This document shows, in pieces, positions 21,485 to 33,131 of a stretch of DNA of 64,000 bases (position 1 is the stretch's first letter; each line of letters starts with the position of its first letter). Made by a program: the position numbers and the translations under genes. The stretch lies in the NCBI GenBank assembly GCA_928212115.1, contig CAKMRJ010005523.1, positions 103,526,726-103,590,725 of the forward strand, in the 5' to 3' direction. The notes under the pieces were generated by a model. It had not been told where the DNA came from, did no database searches, and saw nothing but the letters and a program-made list of their open reading frames with translations. This DNA comes from Lactuca virosa (lineage: Eukaryota; Streptophyta; Magnoliopsida; Asterales; Asteraceae).

Positions 21485-21497
21485 GGTATTAGAGCCC
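21485..21497 (+). other. degenerate primer-binding site
   Basis: TGGTATTAGAGCC follows the LTR end by 3 bp, one base off the usual TGGTATCAGAGC. Confidence 0.7.
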
Positions 21498-22559
21498 TGG
21501 TTTGAGAAAATTGGATGAGAGTTCGTGCAGATCCAGACTCAAACTAAGGATCTATAAAAGTTTTCAAAATGATTTTCAAAATTGTTTTCAAAAGTAACCA
21601 AGGAAGGACGAGATGTGTACGATAAGCCCAAGTAAGAAAGTATACCCCAAGTTACCTACATTGTTATTTGTTATTAATGATTATCATCGAATTGCATGCT
21701 AGTGATAGGCTAAGGATCTTCAGGGATTGCATGATAGAATTGCTTGATGTATGATGCCTGATAGCCTAGGAGAGATCTTCTTGAATGTTAGATGAAATTG
21801 ATATCATTACTGTAGTTGCTTAGTGTGTGCGTCATAGTTGTACATAACTAAGATTCGATAGTCTGAGAATGTTTGATTTAGCTTTATTTCTTGTTCTTGT
21901 CTGATTAAGGGCTTAGGGTATAATCAAGTATTTGATTGTCTTTAGGATATAACGTTACGTATGATTAGCATGCACGAGTGGCTGTAGGGTTGGTGGAAGT
22001 TTCATAAGTGAGCATGTGGGTGTAGCAGGCCAGTTGAGGAAGGATTTGCCACTCTTGAGAGAGTAAGGACATGATATACGAGTATTCTAGTTATGGTTTT
22101 ATTTTCAGGCAGTTTGTGATGATCCATTGAGACAAATACGGGTAGGTATGGAAGGTAGTATAGACACGTACTACTGAAAGCACATGACCTGTACGCGTAG
22201 CAAGGAAGTCACAAACCCCGAGGGTTAGTCTTGTCATGATAGTTATAGTAGTATGAATTGTGCCTTTCAGATGTATATCTTTGTTTATTTTTCAGTATGG
22301 TGATTACGAGAGGTTCTGGTTGGAGGGCTGGTAGCCAAGATAGGCTTAAAAATGTTAAGAACGCCAAGTCGTGGCCATCATCTCGCCACGTCGTGGTAGC
22401 CATCCAGACATGCTTCTTCGTAATGTGTCATGGCCACATCATGTTCATCATCCTAGCATGTCGTGTCATAAGGTTTTTCTCAAACTCGTGATCTTTGAAA
22501 TCCTTAAGTCTTCAGATGGTCAATCAGAAAAGTAGATGTTACAGGTGTTTCAAATAAAT
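21498..22559 (+). other. non-coding internal fragment of a D-like element
   Basis: Similar to the start of D's internal region (37872-38800): the GTTTGAG/CTCAAAC stem next to the primer site, the GCATGCTAG and TAGCCTAGGA stretches, and a GTACTACTGAAAG...ACCTGTAC block (22168 here, 38754 in D). No long ORF. From 22360 to 22445 lie CACGTCGTGG-type palindromes as in LTR X. The fragment fades out near 22500. Confidence 0.6.
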
Positions 22560-22733
22560 GTGGTGAAAGAAACGATTATATCTTTTATATACTATATTAT
22601 AGATATAAATATTAATAAATTAGTGTCATAAGATGTATGATAAGTTGTGGTGAAAGAAACGCTATATCTTTTATATACTATAGTACAGATATAAATATTA
22701 ATAAATTAGTGTCATAAGATGTATAATAAGTTA
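22560..22733 (+). repeat. tandem duplication, 87 bp unit
   Basis: Two adjacent copies starting GTGGTGAAAGAAACG at 22560 and 22647, nearly identical, both ending ATAAGTT. Confidence 0.9.
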
Positions 22734-22830
22734 AAAACTCTTAGTGTGCTTATTTTAGAATCACTATAAAGAAATATGAAAAGACAAAGAAGTTTCAAAT
22801 GATTATGATATTAGAAAATTTGCAAATGTT

Positions 22831-22839
22831 AATATATAT

Positions 22840-22900
<61 letters not shown>
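22831..22900. repeat. (AT)n microsatellite
   Basis: About 70 bp of AT dinucleotides with one phase break. Confidence 0.95.
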
Positions 22901-22902
<2 letters not shown>

Positions 22903-23467
22903 ACATAAGATTGTTCAAATATCTAAAAACACTAAATAAAATGAAAGCGTGTGATTGTTATATTTATGTTATTATTTTTCTAGGAATATTGTATACTTAC
23001 AACTTTTGTGATTATTCAACAATGATTATATGATAAATCATATCTTAGTATTCACATTGCTATTTATTAAAAGGAAATTACCAATAAAGTCTTAATATTT
23101 TGGTTCAGTTTACGGTTTAATCATAATGTTTATTTTTTTTAACACATAAGTCCCGATTATCTAATTTTATATGATAATTTGTTATTTTATGTTGAAATAA
23201 ATAAGGATGATTTCATTGATTTGAGCAAAATATAAAATATTCAGCACTTTTATTTTCAAAAAATAAGAGTTGAGATTAAACTATAAATTGACCTAAAATA
23301 TTGGAATGTTGTAGGAGATTTCTATTTACTAAGATAATAAACATATACAACATTTGTAGCGGAATAACAACCTAAAAGTAGGGTTTTCACATTATCACTT
23401 TATTTGGTATTTTTCTTTGAATCTCTCTCTCTCTCTCTCTCTCTCTCTTATCTCTCTCTCTCTCTCT

Positions 23468-23514
<47 letters not shown>

Positions 23515-24511
23515 TTTGTTTCTTTATGAATAGTAAACTTGCATGTTTTTTTTTGTCAATTTTGCCCTTTATTTTTCAACATTTTGACACTTTTTGTCAT
23601 TTTAATCATAATTTTTATATTTTTTAGGAACCTTTTAATATTCAAAGTTTGGTCACAAAACTTTAATGAATTGATAACTTTGGTCCTTTTTCTAAAAACT
23701 TTCTAATTTCAACACCTTTAATTCTTTAACTATTTTAACACTTTTGGTCTTTACAGTCAAAACTTTTATATTTTTTCAAAAAAAAACACAAAAAATGACC
23801 GCAGGCGAGCCTGGGTTTTTCCGTTAGTTAATATAAAATATACATAACTATGTAAATAGTTCATGTAAATAAGGAAATATTTACATAAAATATGAAAAAA
23901 AAAAGCAGTTTTGTAAATGGTGAGCTTGGCAGCCGCCTAGGTGCTCGGTAGACAACGAGTACCTATGATTTTTGTTAGGTGGTCAAATTAGGTGGAGTCA
24001 GTCAACTATGGTCAATATCGGTATAAGCAGGCCTAGACGGAGCTAGGCAATAAAACTTTAAATTTTTTTCAAATTTCAAATATTATTCAAAATGAGTTCA
24101 AATTTTCAAATTTTAAATGTCAGAAGTTTTAGAGTTCAAGTAAAACTTCTAAAATTTCAAAATATTAATATTTAAAATTTTCAATTATTAATTTAATATA
24201 ATATAATAATTTTTTAATAAATTGTATATATTATATCAAAATAAATAAACAATTATAAAGAATTGTCATATTTGTTAATTTTGTTAAAATATACATAATT
24301 TTTTTTTAAATTTAAAAAATAAATCTTAATACAATTAAGAGTCTCCGCTAAGTGCCGGTTAATCCATGCTTGGATAGATTAGGTGCTTGAACCTAATCGA
24401 TCGCCTCATTCTCACTAACGACTTTTACAATCTTAAAAAAAAAAAAACTCATTTTGCATGCAGTTAACGTCTCTATATGACTATATGCAGTTAACGTCTC
24501 TATATGACTAT
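22901..24511. other. AT-rich spacer
   Basis: No gene seen. It contains the compound microsatellite at 23420-23507, two GC-richer patches (23930-24060 and 24345-24415) with GCCTAG/TAGGTGCT-type short repeats that look like an old degenerate transposon, and a 27-bp tandem duplication around 24459-24510 (GCAGTTAACGTCTCTATATG twice). Confidence 0.5.
23420..23507. repeat. compound (CT)n-(TA)n microsatellite
   Basis: About 50 bp of CT with one TAT interruption, running directly into about 38 bp of TA. Confidence 0.95.
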
Positions 24512-25221
24512 ATATATTTTAAAAGCACATGCTTGAAGTTATTAAAAAACTATTTCTTTTTTACTATTCTTTTAAGTTTTCTCTTAAAGTGAATGAGTTT
24601 TCTAACTATTATATATGTTTGTTTACAGGAACCGCACATAAATTGTTTTTAGTTGAGGGAATTAATGTAAACAAGGATTAAGTCTATTAAGAAACTAATA
24701 GTTAGTTTATATTGAAATTAGTTAGTTTATATTGAAATTTGAAGTAAAACTATATAAATATAAAAAGTATATACCACAATATATAAAAATATTTAAAAAT
24801 ACATACAAAATATGTTTATACGTTTAAAAATATATAAAAATAAATATAAAAACAATATAAAAAAGTTAAATATATATAAATAAGTAAAAATATGTAAAAA
24901 TATATAAGAATACGTCAAAAAATATTTAAAAAAATACATATAAATACATAAAAAATATGTTTATATATTATATACAAATTTTGAAGAAATCTATAAAAAA
25001 TCTCATTATTTAGGGAAAAATAACAATTAAGTCTCATTACTTATTGAATATGTTAAAATGACTAAATGAATAAATTAGACAGTTTCTTAGACATTTCTAT
25101 TAAAAAAAAACTTTTAAAGATTTTATCATTACTTTTTCTAAAATAATGAAACCTTTCGGCAGATAACTTTAGAAAAACCATTAACTTATATTCATGAAAG
25201 CAAAAATATTTTTAATAGAAT
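24512..25221 (+). repeat. AT-rich 0.7 kb repeat, copy 2
   Basis: Counterpart of 16828-17521. It carries a small internal duplication (TTAGTTTATATTGAAAT twice near 24700) and is cut at its right end by LTR X right after TTTTTAATAGAA. Confidence 0.75.
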
Positions 25222-25724
25222 TGTAACACTCGATTCTAGGTATGAAATTATTTCTGATTTTTGTATTATTTCTTTTTAGCCACGGCGTGGTGAAGCTTCA
25301 CCATGACCTGGCGATGAGCTTTTGGTCCGAGGGGGTTTAATGAACCACCACGACGTGGTAAAGGGATACCACAACGTAGTGGGGCTGCTGGAAGAAAACA
25401 CTAAAGTTTAATGGCTGAACCCCTATTTAAACTCCTTAACCTCTCATAGCCTCCCTCCCTTCAGCCTCCATCTCTCAAAATCGTCCCTTACAACCCTAGA
25501 TCCCTTGTGTCAGTTTTTAGCCTTAAGTGTGTGTGTTTGGTGCTTGCGAAGGAAGAAGGTGGTGGAAGATCATATTGGGAGTCCAAAGCAATGTAGATCC
25601 AGGAGTTTATCTTCCTCAAGCATCTCAAGGAGGTATAAAGTCTTCATCTTGATGAGTTAGTTGATAGATCTTTGGATTTCGTCTACTTTTCTCTATACCT
25701 TGTTGCTTTGGAAGGTTGAACTGA
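25222..25724 (+). repeat. 5' part of Ty3-type LTR X
   Basis: Starts TGTAACACTCGATTC. It has CCACGGCGTGG (25280-25290), ACCACGACGTGGT (25347-25359) and a weaker copy near 25369, then TATTTAAA (25424-25431). The GGAGGTATAAAG stretch near 25629 resembles D's LTR. The LTR is cut at 25724 by the Copia element Co1; the remainder is not in the window. Confidence 0.7.
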
Positions 25725-26510
25725 TGGGTTTTGAGCACTATAACATTCCTATGGTGCACATACAACCCTAATACTTTGGATCTAAGTTTTCTCAAGTTAT
25801 ACACGCAATTTTCATTTCTCCAAAGCATGGACCCTAACAAGCATACAACTTTGATATTTGCAACATAAAAACAAGTTAGATGAATACCTCTTTGTTGTAG
25901 CTTGTAGAACCTTGCCTTACAAGAGCTTAGTACCTCAAATGTGATACATCAAATAAGTCACAAACACCAAGATCAATGGAGAACAATGAGAGAGAGGTTA
26001 GGAGGCACCAAAAACGGCTAGGGTTTCTTCTTGGAATTCTCTTCGCCGATTTGAGGAGTGCTAGGGGTTACATTTATAGTGTGGAATTCCTAGGGTCACT
26101 TGTAACCCTAATTCATTCACTTAGACTTTTAATCCAATAACTCATTTGATAGCCTTTTGGACTAACTCTTCATGGACACTCACATAGATTTAGTCCATCC
26201 TTAATCAACATGGATCATTAGCCCAAACTATGTGTTTCACTGATTTACTTAATCCGTCCCCGTTAATTTTAATCAATCTCTTTTGATCACTAAATTAATT
26301 CCAAATTAATTCCTGATCAATACCAATTAAATAATATGATTTCTCAATTAATATATTATTCTTATAATATATTAATAAATCACAAATAACATCTTTCTCA
26401 AATATCCATCCTATCAAATTGCTCCGGTGAAGGCAACCCAAAAGGACTATGCTACTATCGGGTCAAGCACATACCAATTATAGTTATGGGCTTAGATACC
26501 TAATCCAATA
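25725..26510 (-). repeat. 3' LTR of Copia element Co1 (minus strand)
   Basis: 786 bp; the counterpart in Co2 is 59717-60475. On the minus strand the LTR should start TGTTGGATTA; here it is TATTGGATTA, one change. A polypurine-like AAGTGGGAGAC (minus strand, 26511-26521) precedes it, as usual for plant Copia elements. It ends CAAAACCCA. A TATA-like or polyadenylation signal was not assigned. Confidence 0.85.
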
Positions 26511-27026
26511 GTCTCCCACTTGGATAAGTCTAATAACTATAACTGCAAGTACGACTTCAAAAGCCGATTAGCAATCGTAGCTCTCAAAAGCCGCTTTCCA
26601 ACTCTGATCTAATCAATAACACGTCCTTTGGATAAGGGATCATACAGTCCTCTGTTCTTTAAGATATCGTGTGGACAAATACATGGAACATAGTCATACT
26701 TATTGTCCAACAGTTTTTTCCCGATTTCTGATTTGCTTGACATATAACTTAATTGAACACATCAATTGAGTCCTAAACGGGCCCGGCACACAAGTCAACA
26801 AAATCATCAAGGGGCCCATGATATCGCTTTTAGTCCTTTTAGGATAAAAGGAACAGATAAAATTTGACTCATATGCTTGTACTAATTACTTGTTAAATTA
26901 TACACAACAGAACGTTTTATAACATCAAGTTACTGATGCGTTTTCATACTATCAATGCACAACCAAATCGTAATCAACAACTCATATATCTTGGTTTGAA
27001 GATTACACGATATTATCGTCTCACAA
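26511..27026 (-). mobile_element. Copia Co1, 3' non-coding part (first piece)
   Basis: Matches Co2 60476-61004. It stops at 27026 where Ty3 element B begins, and resumes at 53090. The last five bases CACAA (27022-27026) are the left target duplication of B. Confidence 0.85.
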
Positions 27027-28399
27027 TGTCACAACTGGCATTTTGGGTTAGGAAATTCTGTTCAGATGTAATCAACTCTTGATATATCTTGTAACCCTAA
27101 TGTTGATGCAATGCATGTTATTCATTTCAAAAACAACTATTTGAATAAAAAAACTCACTCGTGAAGCCCTAAACCAAATTCAATGCACTACACTCACTCA
27201 ACTTTGGGCTTGTAACCCTAACTTCTCGGTTCAAACTCCTATTGGACCAAGATCCTCTTATTGGGCCTAATGGACCAATAAACCCTCAAATTGGTTCTTT
27301 AGGGATAAGAAACCTCAGTTGGGCTCTAGTTGGACCCACATTCACTAAGTAATAGATTTTTGGGCCATAAGACTCTTCATGGGCCTTATTGGGCCGAAAA
27401 CTCACTCACTAAACCACATTGGGCCGAAAACCTATTTCTTTTACCATTTTAGGCCGTAGGCTTGTATGTGGGCCAATGGGACGAAAGAATTCTTTTTGGG
27501 CTTTACATTCTCGGTTGCTATTCAACTGAAGCCAATGTTCCTTCTCTTTTCTTCCCTCTCCAATTCTCGGCCTACATATATAAAAAACGTTTATTTGATT
27601 TCAAGATCTTGACACCTCATTATTGTTTAAAGGTTATTCATGCAATTGTCTCACATATTTCTATGATCAAACTCCCTAATCCTCCATGTAATGACCAAGA
27701 TAAACTCTCTCTCTTCTCTCTTCTTATTCTCGGCCGAAACCCTTCGCCACCACCTTCATTTCCACTTCCAATTCACTAAGAATTCCTCTCATATCTCTCA
27801 AGAACACAAGGAAAAAAATTCTAACTTTTTCTCTTTCTAAAATTCATGATTTAGTGTGTGTGTTTCAAGAAGTTGTCATCAAAGTTCATCATTTTTGGTA
27901 AGCTACTTCCATTCAAGAAGTTTAACTTCATTTTTATGATAAATTTATCACTCATAATCACACCATTACATGATTCTTGCTTCTTAGAATCTCGTAGAAT
28001 TCGAAAATCTCTTCAAGAAGCTTACTAGACCGAAAACACCTCCTTCTCTTCTTCAAAACCGAATCCATCATTAAGGTGAGCTTCATACCCCCTTGTTTTC
28101 GGTTTCAATATGTTTTTGGGGGAGAATACAAGTTGCCTTTGTGTTATATCTAAGTATTTATGCATGTATGTGTGTGCTTTCATGTTATATGTTGTGATCA
28201 TGCTATGAAGATATGTTAAACCTTCATAAATCTCGAAAGATCTACCAAAACTTGGTGATGTTTGTAAACTAAAACACATTATGAAACTTACTATGAAGTT
28301 GAAAGGAATAAACATGTTAAGAAATACTTGAAAACTAAATAAAAACTGTATGAGGGGCCATATTTGAAAAATAAACAAAAAGTGAAGCCTTTATTTTAA

Positions 28400-29110
28400 C
28401 TCGCGGTTTTGAGAGGACCAAAAGAGTCATTTTTAGGTAAAAATGGATCTTTATGATATTCACGATTTTAAAGGGGCCTAAAGTGTTGAATTTCAGAAAA
28501 TGGGTTTCTATTTGGGCCTTAACGGTTTTAATGGGCTAAAATTGTCAATTTTTATAAAAATGGGCCTTAATTAGAAAATCACGGTTTTTATGGGCCTAAA
28601 ATGTAAATTTTGGCCTTTATGGACTTAAAATATCATTTCGATTAAATTTGGGCCGAAATTGTTATTTCCAATATATTTTGGCCGAAAATGTCATTTCCAT
28701 TAAAATTGAGCCGAAAATGTTATTTCTATCAAAAGTGGGCTGAAACCGTCATTTTTACCAAAAATGGGCCTTAATTGTAAACTTTCGGTCGTAAAGGGGC
28801 CTAAAGTGTCATTTTTATAAAAAATGGACCTCTAATGTAAATTCTCGGCTTAATGGGCCAAGAATGTCATTTTTACTAAAAGTGGGTCTTTTATGTCATT
28901 TTGGTAAATAATGGAACTAAAACATGTATTATAATAACAATCGGGTTAATTACGACATTTCCACTTTAATTGAGCCTTGTATACACATTTCATGTTTATT
29001 GGGCCTTAAATACCTATTTACATGCTTATTTGACCTTGTGTTCTCATTACACGTTATGTGGGCCTTATAGGCCCATTGATTTTCTTATTGGGCCTCACGA
29101 CACATTTTAT
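28400..29110 (+). repeat. degenerate GGGCC-type tandem array in LTR B
   Basis: About a dozen units of roughly 50-60 bp, each with TGGGCC (or TTGGCC) followed by AAAATGTCATTT-like sequence. Most of it is absent from the right LTR, where the break falls between two GGGCCTTA repeats (28514-28521 and 29060-29067). Confidence 0.7.
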
Positions 29111-29319
29111 GTTAATCGGGCCAATAACAAACAATACTTGACATTTTGATAAAAACAAATGGTATTTTCATCACCAATGTTTTGTAATCAAAGGCATACT
29201 CGAAAGATTATGTTAAAACGTAAACAATGTGATATATTGTTCGCGTAAATTTAGTTAAGGTTCTTGTGAGACATTCTTTCATTCGTACCTAATCTTAAGT
29301 CCTGTAGTTATAACAAGAG

Positions 29320-29462
29320 TCTCCTGGAGGGAGAGCGAGAGTTTGTGTATAGATCTATATGGGGTTGACAGCCCCGCACTTGAGTTGTTCGCTACAGCTA
29401 GACTAGGCCAGTCTAGGGTGACAAATGTCTTACCTTAAACAAGTCGACGCCTGAAAAACGTC
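29320..29462 (+). other. structured RNA module 1, element B left LTR
   Basis: H1 TCCTC-type arms TCTCC/GGAGA; H3 GGGGTT/AGCCCC; H4 CTAGACT/AGTCTAG (7 bp); H5 GACG/CGTC around CCTGAAAAA. The right-LTR copy is 52255-52397. Confidence 0.6.
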
Positions 29463-30142
29463 ATGACAGGCGGATCAGTCATATCAAGCATGGTTATAAC
29501 GAATCGCATAGAGTTTAACAACACGATAAATTTACGGAATACATATACTATATTTTTGATACACACACGAGCTATTCATTTCTATGATACTCGGGTCTTA
29601 TGGTGTAAAGACTACAACTCTTTTACAGACAGAAAATATCTGATTTTCTGGAGAACAAACACAATACTTACATTTTACTTACAACAGAAAATATAGATGT
29701 TTCTGGAATTCTATCTTTATACGCTTTCAAAATATGAACACATACATGTTATAATACAAGATTTGAAACAAAACGCTCAAACCATTTTTGCGGAAAATAT
29801 CGGATTTTCTGGTGATACGAAACTTTTCATACAAACATGCTTATGAACTCACCAACATTATATATGTTGACCGTTTTCAAAATAACTTGTATTCTAAGGA
29901 AATCATTAAGCAGGTTGGTCATCAAGAACGTGGATTTTTATGTATTTTTGTTATCATCATGCATTTGACATTTGGAATGTAATTTGTAAACCAATACACT
30001 GATGTAAACTATGATGGTTGTTATATTTCATGTGTGACGATGATGTTGTCTCTGATTCAATTATATACAATGTGATGATATTACAAGATGAAGTCACCTA
30101 ACCCCCGGACGTTCCGCCGTCTGGTTCGGGGGTGTGACAGAT

Positions 30143-30155
30143 TGGTATCAGAGCA
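30143..30155 (+). other. primer-binding site, element B
   Basis: TGGTATCAGAGCA, 3 bp after the LTR end, initiator-Met tRNA type. Confidence 0.9.
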
Positions 30156-30341
30156 ATGTTTATAGTGAACTGACATATCTATTAATACAATATATGCAAC
30201 TATAAATACATTGGGACTAAAATACTCTGAACAAAAATAAAATACATACCTATGTGTGCATTTTAGGGTACTGTCACGATAAGAAACAATAAAAGTTTTT
30301 GGAGGAATTGAACATCGTGGTTAAACCCATACAATTTTGTA

Positions 30342-30394
30342 GTCGTATTGGGGATAAATATAGCCTGATCAACTATATTTATTCAAAATACGAC
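30342..30394 (+). other. dimer-initiation-like hairpin, element B
   Basis: Inner stem ATATAG/CTATAT and loop CCTGATCAA are identical to family A. The outer helix GTCGTATT (30342-30349) with AATACGAC (30387-30394) is a perfect 8-bp match but unlike A's. Further out, CCCA/TGGG and ACA/TGT can pair. Confidence 0.65.
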
Positions 30395-30548
30395 CAACAT
30401 GTGTTTGGGAGCGATCATGGTGGGCAATGAATCTAGAAACTTACCAACATCGTATCCAAAAAAGTTTTGAAGGAACTCAAACATCAACAATTAAAATACT
30501 ATAAGAGTATTCTTGTATCCTGCATTCATATAGTTTTGTGCAGACTCT

Positions 30549-31157
30549 ATGGCCGGATTTCATCTCCCTGGAGATCCTTACTTCCCCAACTAAGGGAACG
30601 GAGGATGGCTAGAGCCGGAACCAGAAGAGGGACTAGATGAGGAACCCGAAGAGGGACCAGCAGAACCAATGGTGGACTTCGAGGAGGAGGAGTCTGACAG
30701 GCATGATGCAGATGAACCGGAATCGGAGACCGAAGTCATCAATCCACCATACGTAGCTAGGGTTCCCCCGCATAGGATGGGTCCCAACGGCCCTATGCCC
30801 TAATGGGCACATGAGATCTAGAGATGGAGTCGACAGCAGGGGGTGCGTCCCCCATTCGGCATGAACCGGGACTATGATGACCTTAGTCACGACGGACCTG
30901 CAGACCGAGCCCTACCCATGATGGTTAGGAGGACGCGTGATATAGGTGAGCAGGCACAGGCGACCGCTGGACAGATGGTTGCGATGAGGGCTGCAGTTGA
31001 GCGCGCAGAGAGACTGACTCATGAGGTGGTTAGGGACTACCAGGAGAGACAAGCAGCGTTGGAGGCCCGTATACGTGCCACTGAGCATCATTTGGCTAGA
31101 CTTCAGGGTGCATCCACCTCATCATCAGTACCACTAGATGCCGTACGTCGCGACTAG
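30549..31157 (+). pseudogene. ORF1 of element B
   Basis: Homologue of the ORF at 7191: start MAGFHLPGDPYFPN, acidic stretch (EPEEGLDEEPEEG), then PADRALPMMVRR and a charged, probably coiled-coil C-terminal part. Three in-frame stops: TAA 30591, TAA 30801 and TAG 30819; from 30843 it is open to the end. TTTTGTGCAG (ending 30543) lies 5 nt before the ATG, the same distance as in family A. Confidence 0.8.
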
Positions 31158-31532
31158 GATTTGCTCTCCTCGTCACCCCTATTTATAGGACCCTCTCTCT
31201 TCTCATTTACTATTGCATGTAGGACCGACTCTACGATTAAGTGACTACACTACTCATAGAGCCATTATGCTGACGGATTTTATTTTCCTTTTGTACTGTA
31301 CACCTTCCAAGGCGAATTTTCACGCATTGTACTACAAGGTTTATCATTAATGAAATGGTTCTATGTTTTATTTGTGATGCTGTTATCTGCTTTGTGTTCT
31401 ATTTTCCTTGTTTCATGATATCGTATGAATTCACTTATATGCACAACCGAACCACAAAAACTGCTATATGCCAAAGAAACTCGAAACCACGAACCACTAT
31501 GTACTCACCATCTTCCTGTTCCATGACAGAAG
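31158..31532 (+). other. spacer between ORF1 and gag, element B
   Basis: No ORF assigned. It ends CCATGACAG (31521-31529), a possible 3' splice site 3 nt before the gag ATG. Confidence 0.45.
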
Positions 31533-32612
31533 ATGCCTCAAAGACCGGTGCACGGAAACAACACGGCACCACCACCACCACCGCCTCCGCCGGAGGTAAA
31601 CTCTGTTGCGTTCCAGGCAGCAGTATCGGCTGCGGTCACCGCAGCATTGGCTCATATTCATAATGGAAACAACGGTTGCGGTAATGGTCAGGGAAATGGA
31701 AGCTCAAACCAGGGAATGAACCAAGGGCATACAAAAAGCTGCACCTACAAAGATTTCTCAAATGCCAAACCTCGAACATTCAATGCAACTAGTGGCGTGA
31801 TAGCCTTGAAGCGCTGGATTGAAAAGACCAAGTCTGTCTTGGAAATCTGCGAATGTTCAGAGGAAAGCAAGGTGAAGTTCGTAGCCTGCACATTGGTTGA
31901 CCAAGCCCTATCATGGTGGAATGGTCATGTGAAGGCCATGACTTTGCCAGTACCAAACGCTATGCCTTGGGGATAACTTAAAGAGATGTTGATGGCAGAA
32001 TACTATCCCGACGGGGAAGTACAAAAACTAGAACAAGAGTTATGGAACCTCACAGTGCAAAACTCAGACATCGAGACGTACATCTCAAGATTCAGTGAAC
32101 TAGCCCTTCTGTGCCCGAGTATGACCACTTCGGAGGGAAAGAAGATTGAGCGGTTTATTTGGGGATTAACTTTCCCAATCCAAGGAAACATGATTGCAGC
32201 AAACCCTGAGACTTTTGACAGTGCAAAGAGGTTATCTCAGAAGCTTTACGATCATGGCAATAAGAAGAGTACCAAAACTGCTGAGACTGAGACCAAGAAG
32301 GAAGGGAATAACAAGAAAAATGGGGAAAACAAACGAAAGGGGCGACAGAACCAGGGATCCTCTAAAAAGCAGCAAACCGTAGCAGTCCACGCTGCCACCG
32401 CTCAAGTTGCGCCAGCACCAGCTGCTCCAACCTCATCTGCGCAAACTACTACCAGACCATACTCAGGAGCCTTACCAAAATGTAACAAATGCAACTACCA
32501 CCACAATGGCGAGTGCAGAGAAATGCAGTGTAACAACTGCAACCGCAAGGGGCACACCGTCCGGTACTGTAGATCTCAACCCCAACAGAACCAACAACCA
32601 AACAACAACAGC

Positions 32613-32660
<48 letters not shown>

Positions 32661-33131
32661 AACATTGGGGCCAGTCATACTTGTTATGGATGTGGAGGAA
32701 CTGTCAATTTTAGGCGAAATTGCCCCAAAGCCAACAACCAAGGAGTAGGAGGATCAGGCAGGGTCCTGACATTGGGTCAAGGAGAGGCGGTTCAAGACCC
32801 GACGGTTGTTACTAGTATGTTTCCCCTCAACAACACTTACGCATGCATTTTATTTGATAGTGGGGCTGAGCGGATTTTTGTGAGTTACAAATTCAAACAC
32901 TTACTAAACCAACAACCCCAAAAGCTAAGCGAAGCCTTCACGGTGGAGATGGCTAATGGGAAAACCGAAACAACTAAAGAAGTTTATGTAGGATGCACGT
33001 TAACATTAAACAACCACTCATTTCAAGTAGATTTGATGGCAGTTAATATTAGGAGTTTTGATGTGATAATCAACATGGATTGGTTAAGCCCCCACCATGC
33101 TGATATTATGTGCCACGAGAACGTCATTTGA
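31533..33131 (+). pseudogene. gag: gag and protease of element B
   Basis: Starts MPQRPVHGNN; capsid motifs CTYKDFSNAKP, ALSWWNGHVKAM; TAA at 31977 breaks it. From 31986 it continues (SELALLCPS, IERFIWGL), the basic linker, and knuckles CNNCNRKGHTVRYC and CYGCGGTVNFRRNC, the latter lacking its usual Gly-His. A (CAA)n run at 32602-32660 codes a long Asn tract between the knuckles. The protease motif reads LFDSGAERIFV; a TGA at 33129 ends the frame. Confidence 0.88.
32602..32660 (+). repeat. (CAA)n microsatellite, Asn tract in gag
   Basis: About 18 AAC/CAA repeats within the linker between the two zinc knuckles of element B gag. Element C has a shorter Asn run further upstream (58430-58455). 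Confidence 0.9.

Larger units (their letters stand above)
27027..30139 (+). repeat. left LTR of element B
   Basis: 3113 bp. TATA box near 27577-27585; donor AAG|GTGAGCTTCATACCCC at 28075/28076; the acceptor position reads TTGTATTCTAAG (29887-29898), with CAG changed to AAG, while the right LTR keeps TTATCAG. Module 1 at 29320-29462. 28400-29110 is a degenerate tandem array around TGGGCC...ATGTCATTT. The first ~400 bp and 546 bp of the array are missing from the right LTR. Confidence 0.9.

Noticed and set aside
27462..27779. 105-codon ORF in the B LTR
   Set aside because: It spans the LTR TATA box region, is not kept in the right LTR (shifted and shorter at 51096), and has no domain.
30590..30787. 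Minus-strand Ser/Gly-rich ORF
   Set aside because: Antisense of the acidic region of ORF1 in element B.
32472..32741. Minus-strand ORF with a long valine run
   Set aside because: It is the shadow of the CAA/Asn repeat in gag on the other strand.
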